Below, one piece after another: positions 42,001-52,467 of a stretch of DNA of 64,000 bases (positions within the stretch are counted from its first letter, which is position 1; the number at the start of each line of letters is the position of its first letter). The notes below the pieces were generated by a model. That model did not search any database. It was not told the DNA's origin and saw only the letters and a list, made by a program, of their open reading frames with translations. The position numbers and the translations under genes were made by a program. This DNA is from Paenibacillus mendelii (GTDB lineage: Bacteria; Bacillota; Bacilli; Paenibacillales; Paenibacillaceae), in assembly GCF_024498075.1 (NCBI RefSeq), contig NZ_JANHOF010000001.1, forward strand, positions 682,001 through 746,000, given 5' to 3'.

Positions 42001-42885
42001 TTATTCGTCGGCCGGCTTCTCGCCGATCCATTGTTCATAGATTTTGTCGTACTCCCCGCTCGCCTTCATCTCCTCCAGCGTTTCATTCACGAGCTTCACT
42101 AAACCGGCCTCGTCTTTCTTGATGGCAATGCCGTAAGGTTCATCGGTGAATGTACTGCCGACCACCTCATAGTTGTTATCCTGCTTCATCATCCCGTACA
42201 GAATGGAATTATCGGTGGTCAATACGTCCCCTTTGCCTGCCCGCAGAGCGGTGAACGCTTCTTGATAGTTCTCGTACTGCTGGACCTTCAGACCCGGGAC
42301 CTTCTCTTCGATATTCTTAATGGAGGTTGCGCCTTTGACGCCCAATACCTTCGAATCCTTCGTGACATCGTCGATGCTGCGGATGCTGCTGCCTTTCTTT
42401 ACGAGAATGGATTGGCCCGCTTTGAAATAAACATCCGAGAAATCGACCTCCTTCTTGCGATCCTCCGTAATGGTCATCGTCGCGATGATCAAATCGATTT
42501 CTCCGTTATTCAGCATCGGAATTCGAGTCTTCGAAGTAACTTCCTTCAGCTCCAGCTTACTCTCATCGCCAAGCAATTTTTTGGCAATCGCCTTGGCGAT
42601 GTCGACATCGAAGCCTTCTACCTCTCCAGATCCCGGATCCTTCAACCCGAACAGCTTCGTATCGAACTTCACGCCGGCAACCAGCTTGCCGCGCGCCTTG
42701 ATATCAGCAACCACGCCTTCGTCCTTACTGCCGGGGTTCTCAGCTTGGTTACCGCCCGCCCCGGGCTCGGCACTGTTATTCGTACCGCCACCCTTGCTGT
42801 CATTGGCATTATTCGCAGCTCCGCATCCAGCAAGAACCAGCATAACTGCAAGCATCAGTCCAATCACTCGACCTCGTGTTTTCAT
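42001..42885 (-). CDS. glnH: Polar amino-acid-binding lipoprotein, GlnH type
   Basis: The 294-residue lipoprotein has a signal ending VLAGC (Cys21), an Asn/Gly/Glu linker and a class II amino-acid-binding fold (KLVAGVKFDTKLFGLKDPGSGEVEGFDVDIAKAIAKK, MTITEDRKKEVDFSDVYF, TTDNSILYGMM). The Arg and Asp that clamp the alpha-amino and carboxyl groups are in place. It captures glutamine or glutamate-like amino acids outside the membrane. AAGGGG precedes the ATG. Confidence 0.9.
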   Translation of the reverse strand: MKTRGRVIGLMLAVMLVLAGCGAANNANDSKGGGTNNSAEPGAGGNQAENPGSKDEGVVADIKARGKLVAGVKFDTKLFGLKDPGSGEVEGFDVDIAKAIAKKLLGDESKLELKEVTSKTRIPMLNNGEIDLIIATMTITEDRKKEVDFSDVYFKAGQSILVKKGSSIRSIDDVTKDSKVLGVKGATSIKNIEEKVPGLKVQQYENYQEAFTALRAGKGDVLTTDNSILYGMMKQDNNYEVVGSTFTDEPYGIAIKKDEAGLVKLVNETLEEMKASGEYDKIYEQWIGEKPADE

Positions 42886-42903
42886 TATTCATTCCCCTTC
42901 CGA

Positions 42904-43632
42904 TTAGTGGTTGATGACACGGCTTAAGAACAATTTCGCACGTTCCTCCTTCGGCTGTGCAAAGAAGTCGGCGGGTGCCGCTTCCTCGACGATCCTCCCT
43001 TGATCCATAAAGACGACCCGATTCGCGACTTCCCGCGCAAACCCCATCTCATGAGTAACGACTACCATAGTCATTCCTTCGCGCGCTAGCGATTTCATGA
43101 CGTCCAGCACTTCGCCAATCATCTCAGGATCGAGTGCCGAAGTCGGTTCATCGAACAGCATGATCTCCGGCTTCATAGCCAGTCCCCGGGCTATGGCTAC
43201 CCGCTGTTGTTGACCGCCTGACAGCTGCGAAGGATAGACGTCGGCCTTCTCGGGAATTCCTACCTTCTCCAGATAGTAGAGCGCCGTTTCCTTCGCTTCC
43301 TGCTCCGGAAGACCGAGCGCTTTGATAGGGGCAAGCGTAATGTTGTCAATCACCTTCATATGGGGATACAGGTTAAAATGCTGAAAGACCATTCCGATTC
43401 TTCGGCGGAGCTTATTGATATCCGCTGTTCTGTCATTCACTTTCACGCTGCCGACGGTTAATTCACCATCCGTAATCGTTTCCAATCGATTAATGCAGCG
43501 AAGCAAGGTGCTCTTGCCCGAACCGGAAGGCCCTACGACGACGACGACCTCCCCCTCATCAATGTGCAGATTGATGTCCTTCAGAACATGGAACCGGCCA
43601 AAGTGCTTGTTCACAAGCTTGAAACTAATCAA
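42904..43632 (-). CDS. glnQ: Polar amino-acid ABC ATPase, GlnQ type
   Basis: The 242-residue ATPase has Walker [12 protein letters not shown], the Q-loop [11 protein letters not shown], signature LSGGQQQR, Walker [14 protein letters not shown] and the switch His in VVTHEMGFA. The start is TTG at 43630-43632, since CGGAGGG lies 7 nt upstream and the ABC fold begins right there ([11 protein letters not shown]); the frame is open far upstream but without family similarity. It powers GlnM/GlnP. First gene of the operon. Confidence 0.92.
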   Translation of the reverse strand: MISFKLVNKHFGRFHVLKDINLHIDEGEVVVVVGPSGSGKSTLLRCINRLETITDGELTVGSVKVNDRTADINKLRRRIGMVFQHFNLYPHMKVIDNITLAPIKALGLPEQEAKETALYYLEKVGIPEKADVYPSQLSGGQQQRVAIARGLAMKPEIMLFDEPTSALDPEMIGEVLDVMKSLAREGMTMVVVTHEMGFAREVANRVVFMDQGRIVEEAAPADFFAQPKEERAKLFLSRVINH

Positions 43633-43685
43633 GGGCATCCCTCCGTTTGGATTGGAATCGTCTCTCTCTCTTAAAGACTGTGGTA

Positions 43686-43724
43686 CGAAAGTCAACTGCT
43701 TACAAGCTGAAGCACTAACTTTCG
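43686..43724. promoter_or_regulatory. Hairpin in the gln operon leader
   Basis: CGAAAGT (43686-43692) pairs with ACTTTCG (43718-43724), and TGCTT with AAGCA inside. No U-run follows on the minus strand, so an operator or a regulatory leader is more likely than a terminator. No certain promoter was found upstream. Confidence 0.4.
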
Positions 43725-43787
43725 CATGTATATTATGTAGGTGGGTATTTAATAACCTAAATTCCACCATTTCTAAACAAACAGAAC

Positions 43788-43810
43788 GGCTCCAACTCGA
43801 TGCTGGAGCC
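43788..43810 (-). terminator. Terminator of the dockerin protein gene
   Basis: On the minus strand GGCTCCA (43804-43810) pairs with TGGAGCC (43788-43794), loop 9 nt, followed by a T-rich GTTCTGTTTGTTT. It is 54 nt after the stop codon. Confidence 0.7.
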
Positions 43811-43864
43811 TCTATTTCGTTCATTTTATCGTTTATATTCGCATAGATCCTGCCAATACTTTCG

Positions 43865-46006
43865 TTATTTGCGCAGCTTGTAAAGATAATAAAAAACAGC
43901 AGCATCCTGCAAATCAATGATCCCGTTATGATCAAAATCGACTCTGACGTCATAATGCATCGATGCCGGTGTCGTCCCCAGAGCCCTCATAAATTCAATG
44001 AGGTCATTCGGCCCTACGATACCGTCGCCATCCAGATCCGCGGTAGGTTCGGATGGTCCGGGGGTATCCGGTTCAGGGACCACGACGGTAACAACCGCGG
44101 AGAGGTTCCCGTAGGAGACGGTAATGACTGTCTCTCCTTGCTCGACAGCTGTCAGCTCTCCCTTCGCAGAGACCGAGACAACGGACGCATCGGCAGATTC
44201 ATATGAACTGCCCAGCGTGACCTCCTCGCGACTTTCATCCGAATAAACCCCCTCGACTTTCAGGGCTAGCAACTCTCCTGCTTCCAGCTCCAGCGTATCG
44301 GGTACGTTCAGCAGCAGGCTTTCCAATACAGGCTCCGGTTCAGGATCGACGCTATCGGCTGCCGTATACCAAGCTGCTCCTAAATAGATATTCCAACCGC
44401 CGCGATAGAAGCTCTTAGCCGCATCTAGCGTGAGTCGTTCAGGTTCCGAACGTCCTTGTTGGCCGTTCCGGCTCATATATAACGTACCGTTATCGGTGAA
44501 TGTCACACTGCCGTCTGGTGCAATTGCATCAAGCCGGCTGCTGTCCGAATCGATCGCAGCAATCACTTCTTCTACGCCTTCCGGCGAGCGCGCCCAGTAT
44601 TGCCGAATACCCGAATCATTCAACCGTGCAAACGCGATCCATCCCCCGGCCGTTAGATAGCCGCCTGACATGTTCGCGCCTTCCAGAACGGTTTCTTGCC
44701 CGTCCTTCAGCATGACGACGTCCCTCTCGTTCTTCGTGTACAGAACCGTTCCGCTATCAGCAACCGGGGACGAGAACAGCGCATTGTCCGCCTGGCTAAT
44801 CGGCTCGGTTATACCGGAAACATAAGAATATCGGTGAATCTTCCCCGATTTTGCATAGAACAGCTCGCCTTGCTCCGTTAAAAAATAAGACCGGTCATCC
44901 GTCACATCAACCTCCCGCTCCTCATTCGTCAACAGATCACGAATCATAAGCCGATTCGTATCATTGCCCTCCTTGCTCGTCTGCTTGTACGCAGCGAATG
45001 TCCCTGTGACGGCCAGTCCGGTCATCGGCATATCGGATAACTCATCATTGTGCCATTCAAAGGCCCGAAGCTTTCCCATGGGATCGCGCCCGTTAGCGAT
45101 GTAACCATCCCGGATCACCAGATAGGGAGCTCCTGCGACATCCCTCGCAGTCCCAATAACGCCTGTTGGGGTCAATCGGACAGATAGGTTCCATTGCTGA
45201 GCTACGACCAGCGGCAGCGCCTTCTCCTCCCCTGAGATCCGATCCTTCACGACGATGCGGTGGTAGTAAGCATCCCAATAGACGATTCTTCCTTCATCCG
45301 CATCGAGCAGAAGTCCTTCTCCTTGCTCGACAGGCTGCAGCTTTGGATTGCTCTCCACGTAGACCGGGTGAGTATTCAGAACCTTTTGGCTTAGCGCATC
45401 CAAGGCTTCAAGCTGAAAATCGATCTTCTTTCCGTCATAGGCCGTAAGATCGAGAGTCTGCTCCAGCCGGTCCACGCCGCTTGCCAGCGTGACTCCCTTT
45501 ACTTTCGCAGTCAGCTCCCGGCACCCGCCTTCTTCATCGTCCGTGCAAGCTGCGGATAACGGCGCACTCGGCGCAACGACAGCAAACGGTAACGGGGAAG
45601 TGACCTGAATGCCCGGCGGATTATTAAGCGTGTACGTGACAGTGAGATCCGCATCGATGCCATTATCCGCATGGAATACCGCCTTCAGCGTGCCTCTAGG
45701 TAGATCGGACAATTTTAATACCCCACCATATTGACAGGTCGTCGAGCACACCGATGAGATTTTGGGCAGGTCATAACGCTTTTCCGCGATGATCACATAC
45801 ACGCTCGAGACGGGATCGAGTGAATATACGCTAACCCGCGGAAAGAAATCATCCGAGATGACCGAGCCGCTGCTTGGAATATCTACCGTAATGCGGGGAA
45901 TTGATTGTGCGCTTGCACGCGACGGTGCGAGCTGCATGCATAGGATGACGGCCATAATCAATGACATACTCATTCTCATCCAGCTTCTTCGAGCAATAAA
46001 TTCCAT
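43865..46006 (-). CDS. Large secreted protein with propeller-like region, Big_2 and dockerin domains
   Basis: The 713-residue protein has a signal peptide (1-34), an Ig-like N-terminal part with paired cysteines ([22 protein letters not shown]), a long central region of repeated strands ([47 protein letters not shown]) that suggests a propeller, a Big_2-type domain (about 560-648, [19 protein letters not shown]) and a dockerin-like pair of calcium loops ([17 protein letters not shown] and [18 protein letters not shown], about 657-713). It is exported and may dock to cohesin-bearing partners. AAGGAGG precedes the ATG. No catalytic motif was recognised. Confidence 0.75.
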   Translation of the reverse strand: MEFIARRSWMRMSMSLIMAVILCMQLAPSRASAQSIPRITVDIPSSGSVISDDFFPRVSVYSLDPVSSVYVIIAEKRYDLPKISSVCSTTCQYGGVLKLSDLPRGTLKAVFHADNGIDADLTVTYTLNNPPGIQVTSPLPFAVVAPSAPLSAACTDDEEGGCRELTAKVKGVTLASGVDRLEQTLDLTAYDGKKIDFQLEALDALSQKVLNTHPVYVESNPKLQPVEQGEGLLLDADEGRIVYWDAYYHRIVVKDRISGEEKALPLVVAQQWNLSVRLTPTGVIGTARDVAGAPYLVIRDGYIANGRDPMGKLRAFEWHNDELSDMPMTGLAVTGTFAAYKQTSKEGNDTNRLMIRDLLTNEEREVDVTDDRSYFLTEQGELFYAKSGKIHRYSYVSGITEPISQADNALFSSPVADSGTVLYTKNERDVVMLKDGQETVLEGANMSGGYLTAGGWIAFARLNDSGIRQYWARSPEGVEEVIAAIDSDSSRLDAIAPDGSVTFTDNGTLYMSRNGQQGRSEPERLTLDAAKSFYRGGWNIYLGAAWYTAADSVDPEPEPVLESLLLNVPDTLELEAGELLALKVEGVYSDESREEVTLGSSYESADASVVSVSAKGELTAVEQGETVITVSYGNLSAVVTVVVPEPDTPGPSEPTADLDGDGIVGPNDLIEFMRALGTTPASMHYDVRVDFDHNGIIDLQDAAVFYYLYKLRK

Positions 46007-46041
46007 TATTTACCTCCTTATAGTCAAATAAATTCATGTTA

Positions 46042-46070
46042 AGTATGATTTTCGTACCATTAAATGTAAA
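46042..46070 (-). promoter_or_regulatory. Promoter of the dockerin protein gene
   Basis: On the minus strand TTTACA (46065-46070) and CATACT (46042-46047) are 17 bp apart, about 35 bp before the start codon. Confidence 0.6.
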
Positions 46071-46111
46071 TAGGGACATTACCCTACGCCGCTGGGCCCT
46101 TTTTACAGCAT

Positions 46112-46146
46112 AAAAAAGCCATTGGATCATTACCTGATCCAATGGC
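46112..46146 (-). terminator. Intrinsic terminator of ytxJ
   Basis: A 12-bp perfect stem (GCCATTGGATCA with TGATCCAATGGC), 5-nt loop, then six T on the minus strand. It begins 32 nt after the stop codon. Confidence 0.95.
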
Positions 46147-46177
46147 CCTGTATTTATGTGCTGAATGGCTCCATGCG

Positions 46178-46513
46178 TTAATCCAATACAGCCGTAATGT
46201 GCTTGTTCGTGATCGACCAGTGGGATGTGTTCCATACCGACTTCTGGTCCTTGAACAGAATAATTTGCGGCGATGCATGCTTCACGCCTAAATCTTCCGC
46301 GATTTGATTGGAAACCGGACGCGATTCAATAACCTTGACCAGGTAATAATCCGTATCTTTATTTGGCGCTTTGGACAAATAGTCGTCGTATTCCTCGAGT
46401 GCGCTTGCACTTACCGGACATGTGGTGCTGTGCTTAAAGATGACCGTTTGTTTCTCGTTTGATTGCTCGAGCATTTGCTCCCATTCTTGAAGCGTGGTGA
46501 TTTCCTTCCACAT
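46178..46513 (-). CDS. ytxJ: Bacillithiol-system redox-active protein YtxJ
   Basis: The 111-residue thioredoxin-fold protein has the single-cysteine motif STTCPVSAS (Cys32) and HASPQIILFKDQKSVW (cis-proline), the hallmarks of YtxJ (DUF2847). It is a monothiol bacilliredoxin that removes bacillithiol from oxidised proteins. Presence implies a bacillithiol-making host. The gene ends at a strong terminator and has no operon partner. Confidence 0.92.
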   Translation of the reverse strand: MWKEITTLQEWEQMLEQSNEKQTVIFKHSTTCPVSASALEEYDDYLSKAPNKDTDYYLVKVIESRPVSNQIAEDLGVKHASPQIILFKDQKSVWNTSHWSITNKHITAVLD

Positions 46514-46661
46514 ATCAGCAACCCCTTTCTATCTTAGCCAACCTATCGATAACTCAATATACCATTAACCGCGGCGATGTTACAAGAACCACAGCAGCGC
46601 TGGCTAATCCAGTAAGCTGTAATTGATTACCGGGCGTTTCCTCGCCAGTCTTAAGAATGAT

Positions 46662-46871
46662 TTAGAAGAGGCTCTTCTTCGCGGGCTGTCTCTTGATCTT
46701 CTTCTGCAGGGCTGGCAGATGCCGCATGCTCCGGTGCATCGGTCCTTTGCAGATCGGGCAGGCCGGCGTCGTCTCCGCAAACTCTTCCCTGACCCAGGCT
46801 TTGCATTCAGCGTCCTTGCATTTGTAGATCTTTGTTGGCAATAGCTTGGGCTTGTTTTCTTCTTCCGTCAC
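46662..46871 (-). CDS. YdjO-like cold-inducible small zinc protein
   Basis: From the GTG at 46869-46871 (GAGGTG 6 nt upstream) 69 residues: TEEENKPKLLPTKIYKCKDAECKAW with Cys18 and Cys23, and TPACPICKGPM with Cys38 and Cys41. The four cysteines suit one zinc. The pattern matches the YdjO family of cold-induced Bacillales proteins of unknown job. The frame is open to 46985 but the better ribosome site favours the GTG. Confidence 0.75.
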   Translation of the reverse strand: MTEEENKPKLLPTKIYKCKDAECKAWVREEFAETTPACPICKGPMHRSMRHLPALQKKIKRQPAKKSLF

Positions 46872-47021
46872 GTATGACACCTCGCTGTGAAAATACTCAT
46901 TCTCTGTAACCGTGACGAATTCGAATACATACTCTCTACGCAGAAAGAAGCTTTCTACGGTAATTGAATACAACATCGACTGCAACAGCTATACGATCAA
47001 CCTGATACAAAACAACAATAA

Positions 47022-47057
47022 AAGAAGCTGTGCCGTGGGTTAGACGGCAAGCTTCTT
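47022..47057 (-). terminator. Terminator of the odhAB operon
   Basis: A stem of TGCCGT/ACGGCA plus AAGAAGC/GCTTCTT with a small bulge, then TTTTATTGTTGTTTTG on the minus strand, about 75 nt after the odhB stop. The intervening bases hold no gene. Confidence 0.8.
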
Positions 47058-47130
47058 CCCTATTACGCAGCGCATAACGACCCTTGTTGATGAGTATGGT
47101 GAGCCATTATGCGATCTTGACCTTCGGAAC

Positions 47131-48396
47131 TTAACCTTCAAGAAGCAGAGTTTCGGGATCTTCCAACAGCGTCTTGACTGTAACCAGGAACCGTACGGCA
47201 TCCGAACCATCGACAATACGGTGGTCATAAGACAGCGCGATGTACATCATCGGCCGGTTCTCCGATCTTTCTGCATCGATCGCGACAGGACGCAATTGAA
47301 TCTTATGCATGCCGAGAATACCAACCTGCGGCGCATTCAGAATCGGCGTGGATAGCAGCGATCCGAATGTCCCTCCGTTGGTGATCGTGAACGTGCCGCC
47401 CTGCAGATCGGCCAGCGCCAGCTTGTTATTGCGAGCCTTGCCTGCCAGCTCGACAATCTGCTTCTCGATCTCGGCGAAGCCCAGACGGTCAGCATCACGT
47501 ACGACTGGTACGACAAGACCTTCCTTGGCGGATACCGCGATGCCGATATCGTAGAACTTCTTGACGAGAATTTCTTCGCCTTGGATTTCCGCATTCAGCA
47601 GCGGGAATTGCTTCAGTGCGCCAACAACGGCTTTCGTGAAGAAAGACATGAAGCCCAGATTAACGTCATGCTTCTCTTGGAACGCTTGCTTGCGGCGTTT
47701 GCGCACATCCATAATCGCGGTCATATCGACCTCGTTGAAGGTGGTCAGCATGGCTGCCGTGTGCTGCGCTTCAACCAGACGGTTCGCAATCGTAATACGG
47801 CGGCGGGACATCGGCTGGCGGTCAACAGGCTTCCCGGGAACGGCCGGAGCCGGAGCAGCTGGCGCCTTCGGAGCGGCCGGCTGGCTTGTGCTGGCCTGAG
47901 GACGGTCCGTAAACTGCTTGACATCCTCCTGGCGGATACGTCCGATCGGATCGTTCGAGCTTACCTTGCTCAGGTCGATTCCGCGTTCTCTTGCCAGCTT
48001 GCGGGCTGCCGGGGATGCTGCGTAATCAGACGATCCGCCGCTCTCCTGCTTGCGCTCCTCAACAGCTTGAGCTGCTGGCTGCTGCTGCGACTCTTGCTTC
48101 GAGGCCGGCTGTTCTGCTGCCTTCGGCTCTGCACTGGCTTTATCCGCTGCCGGTGCCGCCGATCCTTCGCCGATCTGTGCGATAACCTCGCCGATTTGTA
48201 CGGTTTCGCCTTCTTGTCTTAGAATTTGCGAGATGACGCCGTCTACTTCAGCGCTAATTTCGATATTGACTTTATCTGTCTCCAGCTCGGCAAGCACATC
48301 CCCCTGCTTAACCTGCTCGCCTTCTTTTACAACCCATTTGGCAATTGTGCCTTCTGTTATTGATTCGCCCATTTCGGGTACTTTAATATCGCTCAT
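47131..48396 (-). CDS. odhB: Dihydrolipoyllysine succinyltransferase (2-oxoglutarate dehydrogenase E2)
   Basis: The 421-residue protein has an N-terminal lipoyl domain with the lipoylated Lys in [11 protein letters not shown], an Ala/Pro-rich linker, a peripheral subunit-binding domain ([31 protein letters not shown]) and the catalytic acyltransferase domain ending [17 protein letters not shown] (His active site). It transfers succinyl groups to CoA in the TCA cycle. GAGGAGGG precedes the ATG. It follows odhA by 43 nt on the same strand. Confidence 0.95.
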   Translation of the reverse strand: MSDIKVPEMGESITEGTIAKWVVKEGEQVKQGDVLAELETDKVNIEISAEVDGVISQILRQEGETVQIGEVIAQIGEGSAAPAADKASAEPKAAEQPASKQESQQQPAAQAVEERKQESGGSSDYAASPAARKLARERGIDLSKVSSNDPIGRIRQEDVKQFTDRPQASTSQPAAPKAPAAPAPAVPGKPVDRQPMSRRRITIANRLVEAQHTAAMLTTFNEVDMTAIMDVRKRRKQAFQEKHDVNLGFMSFFTKAVVGALKQFPLLNAEIQGEEILVKKFYDIGIAVSAKEGLVVPVVRDADRLGFAEIEKQIVELAGKARNNKLALADLQGGTFTITNGGTFGSLLSTPILNAPQVGILGMHKIQLRPVAIDAERSENRPMMYIALSYDHRIVDGSDAVRFLVTVKTLLEDPETLLLEG

Positions 48397-48439
48397 GCCG
48401 TAGCCCTCCTCGTAGTTAGGAATGATCGCCTCAGTTCTC

Positions 48440-51301
48440 TTAACGGTTCATTGCTTCCGCTATGATACGCTGCTGATCATGCTGATGGATTTCAGAAAAA
48501 CCGCTTGCCGGGCTGGAACGCTTCGGCAGTCCCACATAACGGACGATCGTACCGCTAGGCGCACGCGAGATAATTCTTGGTTCCATGTAGTTCCAAGCTC
48601 CCATATTTTGCGGTTCCTCTTGGAGCCATACGATCTCTTTCAAATTCGGGAACCGTCCGATAATCCGTTCGATATCCACCTTAGGGAATGGATACAGCTG
48701 CTCAATCCGAGCCACATGCAGCCAGTTCCATTCACGCTGCTCGGTCTGTTCCATAGCGGCAGCCAGCTCGACGCCAATTTTTCCGCTGCATAGAATAAGC
48801 CGTTCCACTTGATCAGGCGTTTCGCCTTGGCCTGACGGCTCCAGCACTGGCATGAACACACCTTCGCTGAATGCTTGCGGATCCGAAGCAACCCGGGGAT
48901 TGCGAAGCAGGCTCTTCGGCGACATGAGAATAAGCGGCTTCGCTTCTTCCGTCTCCGTTAATGCTGCTTGACGGCGAAGCAAGTGGAAATATTGAGCAGC
49001 CGTAGTCAGATTCGCAACGGTCCAGTTCTCGTTCGCCGCTTGCTGAAGGAAACGCTCCAGTCTAGCGCTCGAATGCTCGGGTCCTTGACCTTCATAGCCA
49101 TGCGGAAGAAGCATAACAAGGCTCGATTTCTGCGACCACTTGTCCCTTCCCGCTGCGATAAATTGGTCGATAATAACCTGTGCGGCATTGGCGAAATCGC
49201 CAAACTGCGCTTCCCAGATTACTAGTGTTTCCGGCGAGTAGACGTTATACCCATATTCAAAGCCGAGTACCGATGCTTCGGACAGCGGACTGTTATAGAT
49301 CGAGAACGAAGCCCGTGCCTGCGGCAGACGGTGCAGCGGACAGAATTTGCCGCCTGTTTCCGGATCGTGCAGAACCAGGTTCCGGTGTGCGAATGTACCG
49401 CGCTCCGAATCTTGGCCCGTGATGCGAATGGGCTTGCCGTCGGCGAGAATCGTTGCGAACGCCATCGTCTCCGCAAGACCCCAATCGACTTTACCGCCTT
49501 CTTCAAATGCGCCTTCACGCCGCTTGAGGATGCGCTCCAGCTTGCCATATACTTTAAAGTCCTCCGGCCATTTCAACAGGTCGCGGTTAATCGCCTGCAG
49601 GTTAGGCAGCGGAACGGACGTTACGATCTCCGGACTGCGCCGCTTGGTTTCGGCATTCGTGATTTTGGCCGGTTCTTGACGCTCTCCGGCATTCTTAACT
49701 TCGTCCAGCGCGCTTTGCATCCGTTCGAGTACTTCCTTCTTCAGCTGCTCGAATTGTTCCTCGCTGACAAGGCCTTTGCTGATCAGGTTATCCGCATACA
49801 GATTGCTTACGGTTTTGTGATCACGCAGTTTTCTGTACAGAATAGGCTGGGTCGTCTCTGGATCGTCCGTCTCATTATGTCCATGACGGCGATACCCGAC
49901 CAAGTCGATCAGAAAATCCTTCTGGAAGCGGTAACGGTATTCACAGGCCATCCGAATAACAGCCAGACATGCTTCTGGATCGTCAGCGTTGACGCGGACG
50001 ATTGGTATGTTGAAGCCTTTAGCCAAATCGCTTGAATAATATGTGGAACGCGAATCCGAGCTTTCCGTGGTAAAGCCGATTCGGTTATTTACAATGATAT
50101 GGATCGTACCGCCGTTCTGATAACCGGCCAGCTTCTTGAAGTTAAGCGACTCCGGTACGATTCCCTCGCCTGCGAATGCGGCGTCCCCGTGCATAATAAC
50201 AGCAGCTGCGGAACCATAATCCGACTGGGCGTAACCTGGAGCCGTACGATTATCTTGAGCAGCCCGGGTGAAGCCTTGAACGACAGGGTTCACATATTCG
50301 AGATGGCTTGGGTTGTTCGCCAAGGTAATGCGGGTCTCAATGGTTTCGCCTTCTTTAACCGAACGATGAGCACCCAGATGGTACTTCACGTCTCCCGTCC
50401 AACCGAAGCTGATACCGGAGGATCCTTCCGAAGGCATTAAATCTTTATTAGGTGCATGCTGGAACTCGGAGAATATCGTTCCGTATGGCTTGCCCAGAAC
50501 GTGAGCCAGAACGTTAAGCCGTCCACGATGCGCCATGCCCATCATAATGTTCTTTGCGCCGTCATGAGCGATCTCGCGGACGATCTCGTCCAGCATCGGA
50601 ACGAGCATATCCGTGCCTTCGATGGAGAAGCGCTTTTGGCCGACAAAGGTTTTCTGCAGGAACGTCTCGAATGACTCCACCTCGATCAGACGATACAGCA
50701 GCGCCTCGCGTTCCTTCGTATTAAGGGTTTTACCTTGCATGCCTGTTTCCGCATGACGATTCAGCCACAGACGCTCATCCTCGGCATGCACATGGCCAAA
50801 TTCGAAACCGAATGATTCGGTATAAATATGTTTGAGCTCTTGAATGGCTTCCCAGCCGTTCTGGATCGTTGCAGGCGCATCCTCCCATATGAGTGTTGCA
50901 GGAATAGCCGTCAGATCTTCCTTCGTTAAACGGAATGTCTCAGGCTCCAGCAAGCGTGTGTCCGCTTTCTCTCTCATGCCGAGCGGATTCGTATCCGCGG
51001 CCAAATGTCCATACGTCCGGATATTAAGCACTAGCTTACCGGCATCCACTAATTTCTTATAGAAAGAGGGATCCGCCGCGATCGTGCCGCCCCCGCCAGC
51101 CGCTTGCAATCCCGCATTCTGCCTCGATTCGGTGTGCTGCGGCGCTGGCGGCGCCCCCCACTCACGAAACATGCTCTGATACGAGGGATCTACGGAATTA
51201 GGATCTTCCGTATAGCGCTCATACTGCTCCTGAATATAACCTAAGTTAGGACCGTAGTAGAGCTGCCAGGGCGACTGGCGGTTAACAATATCTGCCGTCA
51301 T
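48440..51301 (-). CDS. odhA: 2-oxoglutarate dehydrogenase E1 component
   Basis: The 953-residue thiamine-diphosphate enzyme opens [18 protein letters not shown] and contains the E1o motifs [37 protein letters not shown] (ThDP-binding GDG-type motif region), [14 protein letters not shown] and [18 protein letters not shown]. It decarboxylates 2-oxoglutarate and passes succinyl to the lipoyl arm of OdhB. GCGGAGG precedes the ATG. The length is full for the Bacillales enzyme. First gene of the odhAB operon; the E3 subunit is encoded elsewhere. Confidence 0.96.
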   Translation of the reverse strand: MTADIVNRQSPWQLYYGPNLGYIQEQYERYTEDPNSVDPSYQSMFREWGAPPAPQHTESRQNAGLQAAGGGGTIAADPSFYKKLVDAGKLVLNIRTYGHLAADTNPLGMREKADTRLLEPETFRLTKEDLTAIPATLIWEDAPATIQNGWEAIQELKHIYTESFGFEFGHVHAEDERLWLNRHAETGMQGKTLNTKEREALLYRLIEVESFETFLQKTFVGQKRFSIEGTDMLVPMLDEIVREIAHDGAKNIMMGMAHRGRLNVLAHVLGKPYGTIFSEFQHAPNKDLMPSEGSSGISFGWTGDVKYHLGAHRSVKEGETIETRITLANNPSHLEYVNPVVQGFTRAAQDNRTAPGYAQSDYGSAAAVIMHGDAAFAGEGIVPESLNFKKLAGYQNGGTIHIIVNNRIGFTTESSDSRSTYYSSDLAKGFNIPIVRVNADDPEACLAVIRMACEYRYRFQKDFLIDLVGYRRHGHNETDDPETTQPILYRKLRDHKTVSNLYADNLISKGLVSEEQFEQLKKEVLERMQSALDEVKNAGERQEPAKITNAETKRRSPEIVTSVPLPNLQAINRDLLKWPEDFKVYGKLERILKRREGAFEEGGKVDWGLAETMAFATILADGKPIRITGQDSERGTFAHRNLVLHDPETGGKFCPLHRLPQARASFSIYNSPLSEASVLGFEYGYNVYSPETLVIWEAQFGDFANAAQVIIDQFIAAGRDKWSQKSSLVMLLPHGYEGQGPEHSSARLERFLQQAANENWTVANLTTAAQYFHLLRRQAALTETEEAKPLILMSPKSLLRNPRVASDPQAFSEGVFMPVLEPSGQGETPDQVERLILCSGKIGVELAAAMEQTEQREWNWLHVARIEQLYPFPKVDIERIIGRFPNLKEIVWLQEEPQNMGAWNYMEPRIISRAPSGTIVRYVGLPKRSSPASGFSEIHQHDQQRIIAEAMNR

Positions 51302-51593
51302 GTACGTTTTACCTCCGCCTTATCATTGTCATAACCTTACAATAGTTCTTCTATTGATTAACCAATTACAACTCCAATCATACATGCAACCTGCAAAAGT
51401 ACATAAAAATGCGCAGGCTGGATCGATGATCAGTCATTAATCAAGTTTAAGAAAGTTCACACCGCATTACAAATAGTTAAATTCGATCTGATTCATCTCA
51501 ATACTAGATCGGTTAAGAAGAATCATTACATTTAATGTATAATTCCACTCATTCATCGAATTTACCGCCGAACGGCTTTATCGAATACTGCAG
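51302..51593. other. Intergenic region upstream of odhA
   Basis: The AT-rich stretch between the odhA start and the nitroreductase terminator holds no gene. It must contain the odhA promoter; several loose candidates exist on the minus strand (for example TTGTAA-17-TAAACT) but none is convincing. Confidence 0.5.
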
Positions 51594-51629
51594 AAAGCCG
51601 GGAATCCTCAATGGAGAGTTCCCGGCTTT
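51594..51629 (-). terminator. Intrinsic terminator of the nitroreductase gene
   Basis: An 11-bp perfect stem (AAAGCCGGGAA with TTCCCGGCTTT) around a 14-nt loop, 26 nt after the stop codon. Confidence 0.85.
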
Positions 51630-51655
51630 CTTAGCAAATCATTCCGATAATACTA

Positions 51656-52258
51656 TTATTTAAATACTTTGAGACGCTCATCGATCGGCTGGAACTGCTT
51701 CTCGCCCGGCTGTGCGGTCGGCTTGCCGAAAGGCATTTGCGCAAGCAGCTTCCATTCTGCAGGAAGGTTCCACTCCCGTTTCACTTCGTCGTCGACCAGC
51801 GGATTGTAATGCTGCAGCGATGCGCCATAGCCTTCCAGCTCAAGCGATGTCCATACGACGAATTGCAGCATGCCTGCGGAATGCTCGGACCAGATCGGGA
51901 AATTATCTTTATATGCAGCGAACTGCTCCTGCAGACCTTGGATGACGCGCTGATCTTCGAAGAACAGGACGGTACCGTAGCCGCTGCCGAAGGCGTTCAT
52001 CTTCTCTGCAGTCGAGACGAATCTCTCTTCATCATTAACGACCTTGCGCAGCGTTTCCGTTGTAATGTTCCAGAACTTGTCGTGCTGCTCTCCCAGCAGG
52101 ACAACGACACGTGCGCTTTGGGAGTTAAACGAGGAAGGCGTATGTTTAACGGCATCTGCGATCACTTCTTGAATCCGATCATCGGATACGACCGTTTCTT
52201 TGCTAATTCCGTAGATGGAGCGGCGCTGTTTCAATGCAGTATTAAAATCTTTAGACAT
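51656..52258 (-). CDS. Nitroreductase-family FMN oxidoreductase
   Basis: The 200-residue protein has KQRRSIYGISKE (FMN phosphate contact), VKHTPSSFNSQSARVVVLLGEQHDKFW, and LEGYGASLQHYNP near the C-terminus, the pattern of the compact nitroreductase/YdgI-HBN1 type. It reduces nitro compounds or quinones with NAD(P)H; the natural substrate is unknown. GGGAGG precedes the ATG. Single gene. Confidence 0.88.
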   Translation of the reverse strand: MSKDFNTALKQRRSIYGISKETVVSDDRIQEVIADAVKHTPSSFNSQSARVVVLLGEQHDKFWNITTETLRKVVNDEERFVSTAEKMNAFGSGYGTVLFFEDQRVIQGLQEQFAAYKDNFPIWSEHSAGMLQFVVWTSLELEGYGASLQHYNPLVDDEVKREWNLPAEWKLLAQMPFGKPTAQPGEKQFQPIDERLKVFK

Positions 52259-52414
52259 GTATTTTGCAACCTCCCGAAGTTAAGTAACGTACTTTTTTAT
52301 TGTAACATTGTTATTTAAAAATGCAACAGCTGCCATCATGACTCATTCAGTTTCTGAAATGAACGTTCGTTTTATCCTGCTCCCCCTCTGCATCATACAT
52401 CCAAGTCCGGCCAT

Positions 52415-52447
52415 AAAAAAAATGACCGCGAAACAAACTCGCGGTCA
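52415..52447 (-). terminator. Intrinsic terminator of the Ig-like repeat protein gene
   Basis: TGACCGCGA with TCGCGGTCA, loop 7 nt, then a run of eight T on the minus strand, 20 nt after the stop codon. Confidence 0.95.
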
Positions 52448-52467
52448 GATCATAACTGAAATTACTC

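Noticed and set aside
43633..43953. Long N-terminal extension of GlnQ
   Set aside because: No similarity to ABC ATPases, and the TTG at 43630-43632 has an excellent ribosome site exactly where the family begins.
46042..46110. Possible riboswitch before the dockerin protein gene
   Set aside because: No match to a c-di-GMP or other riboswitch core; the stretch is explained by a promoter and short leader.
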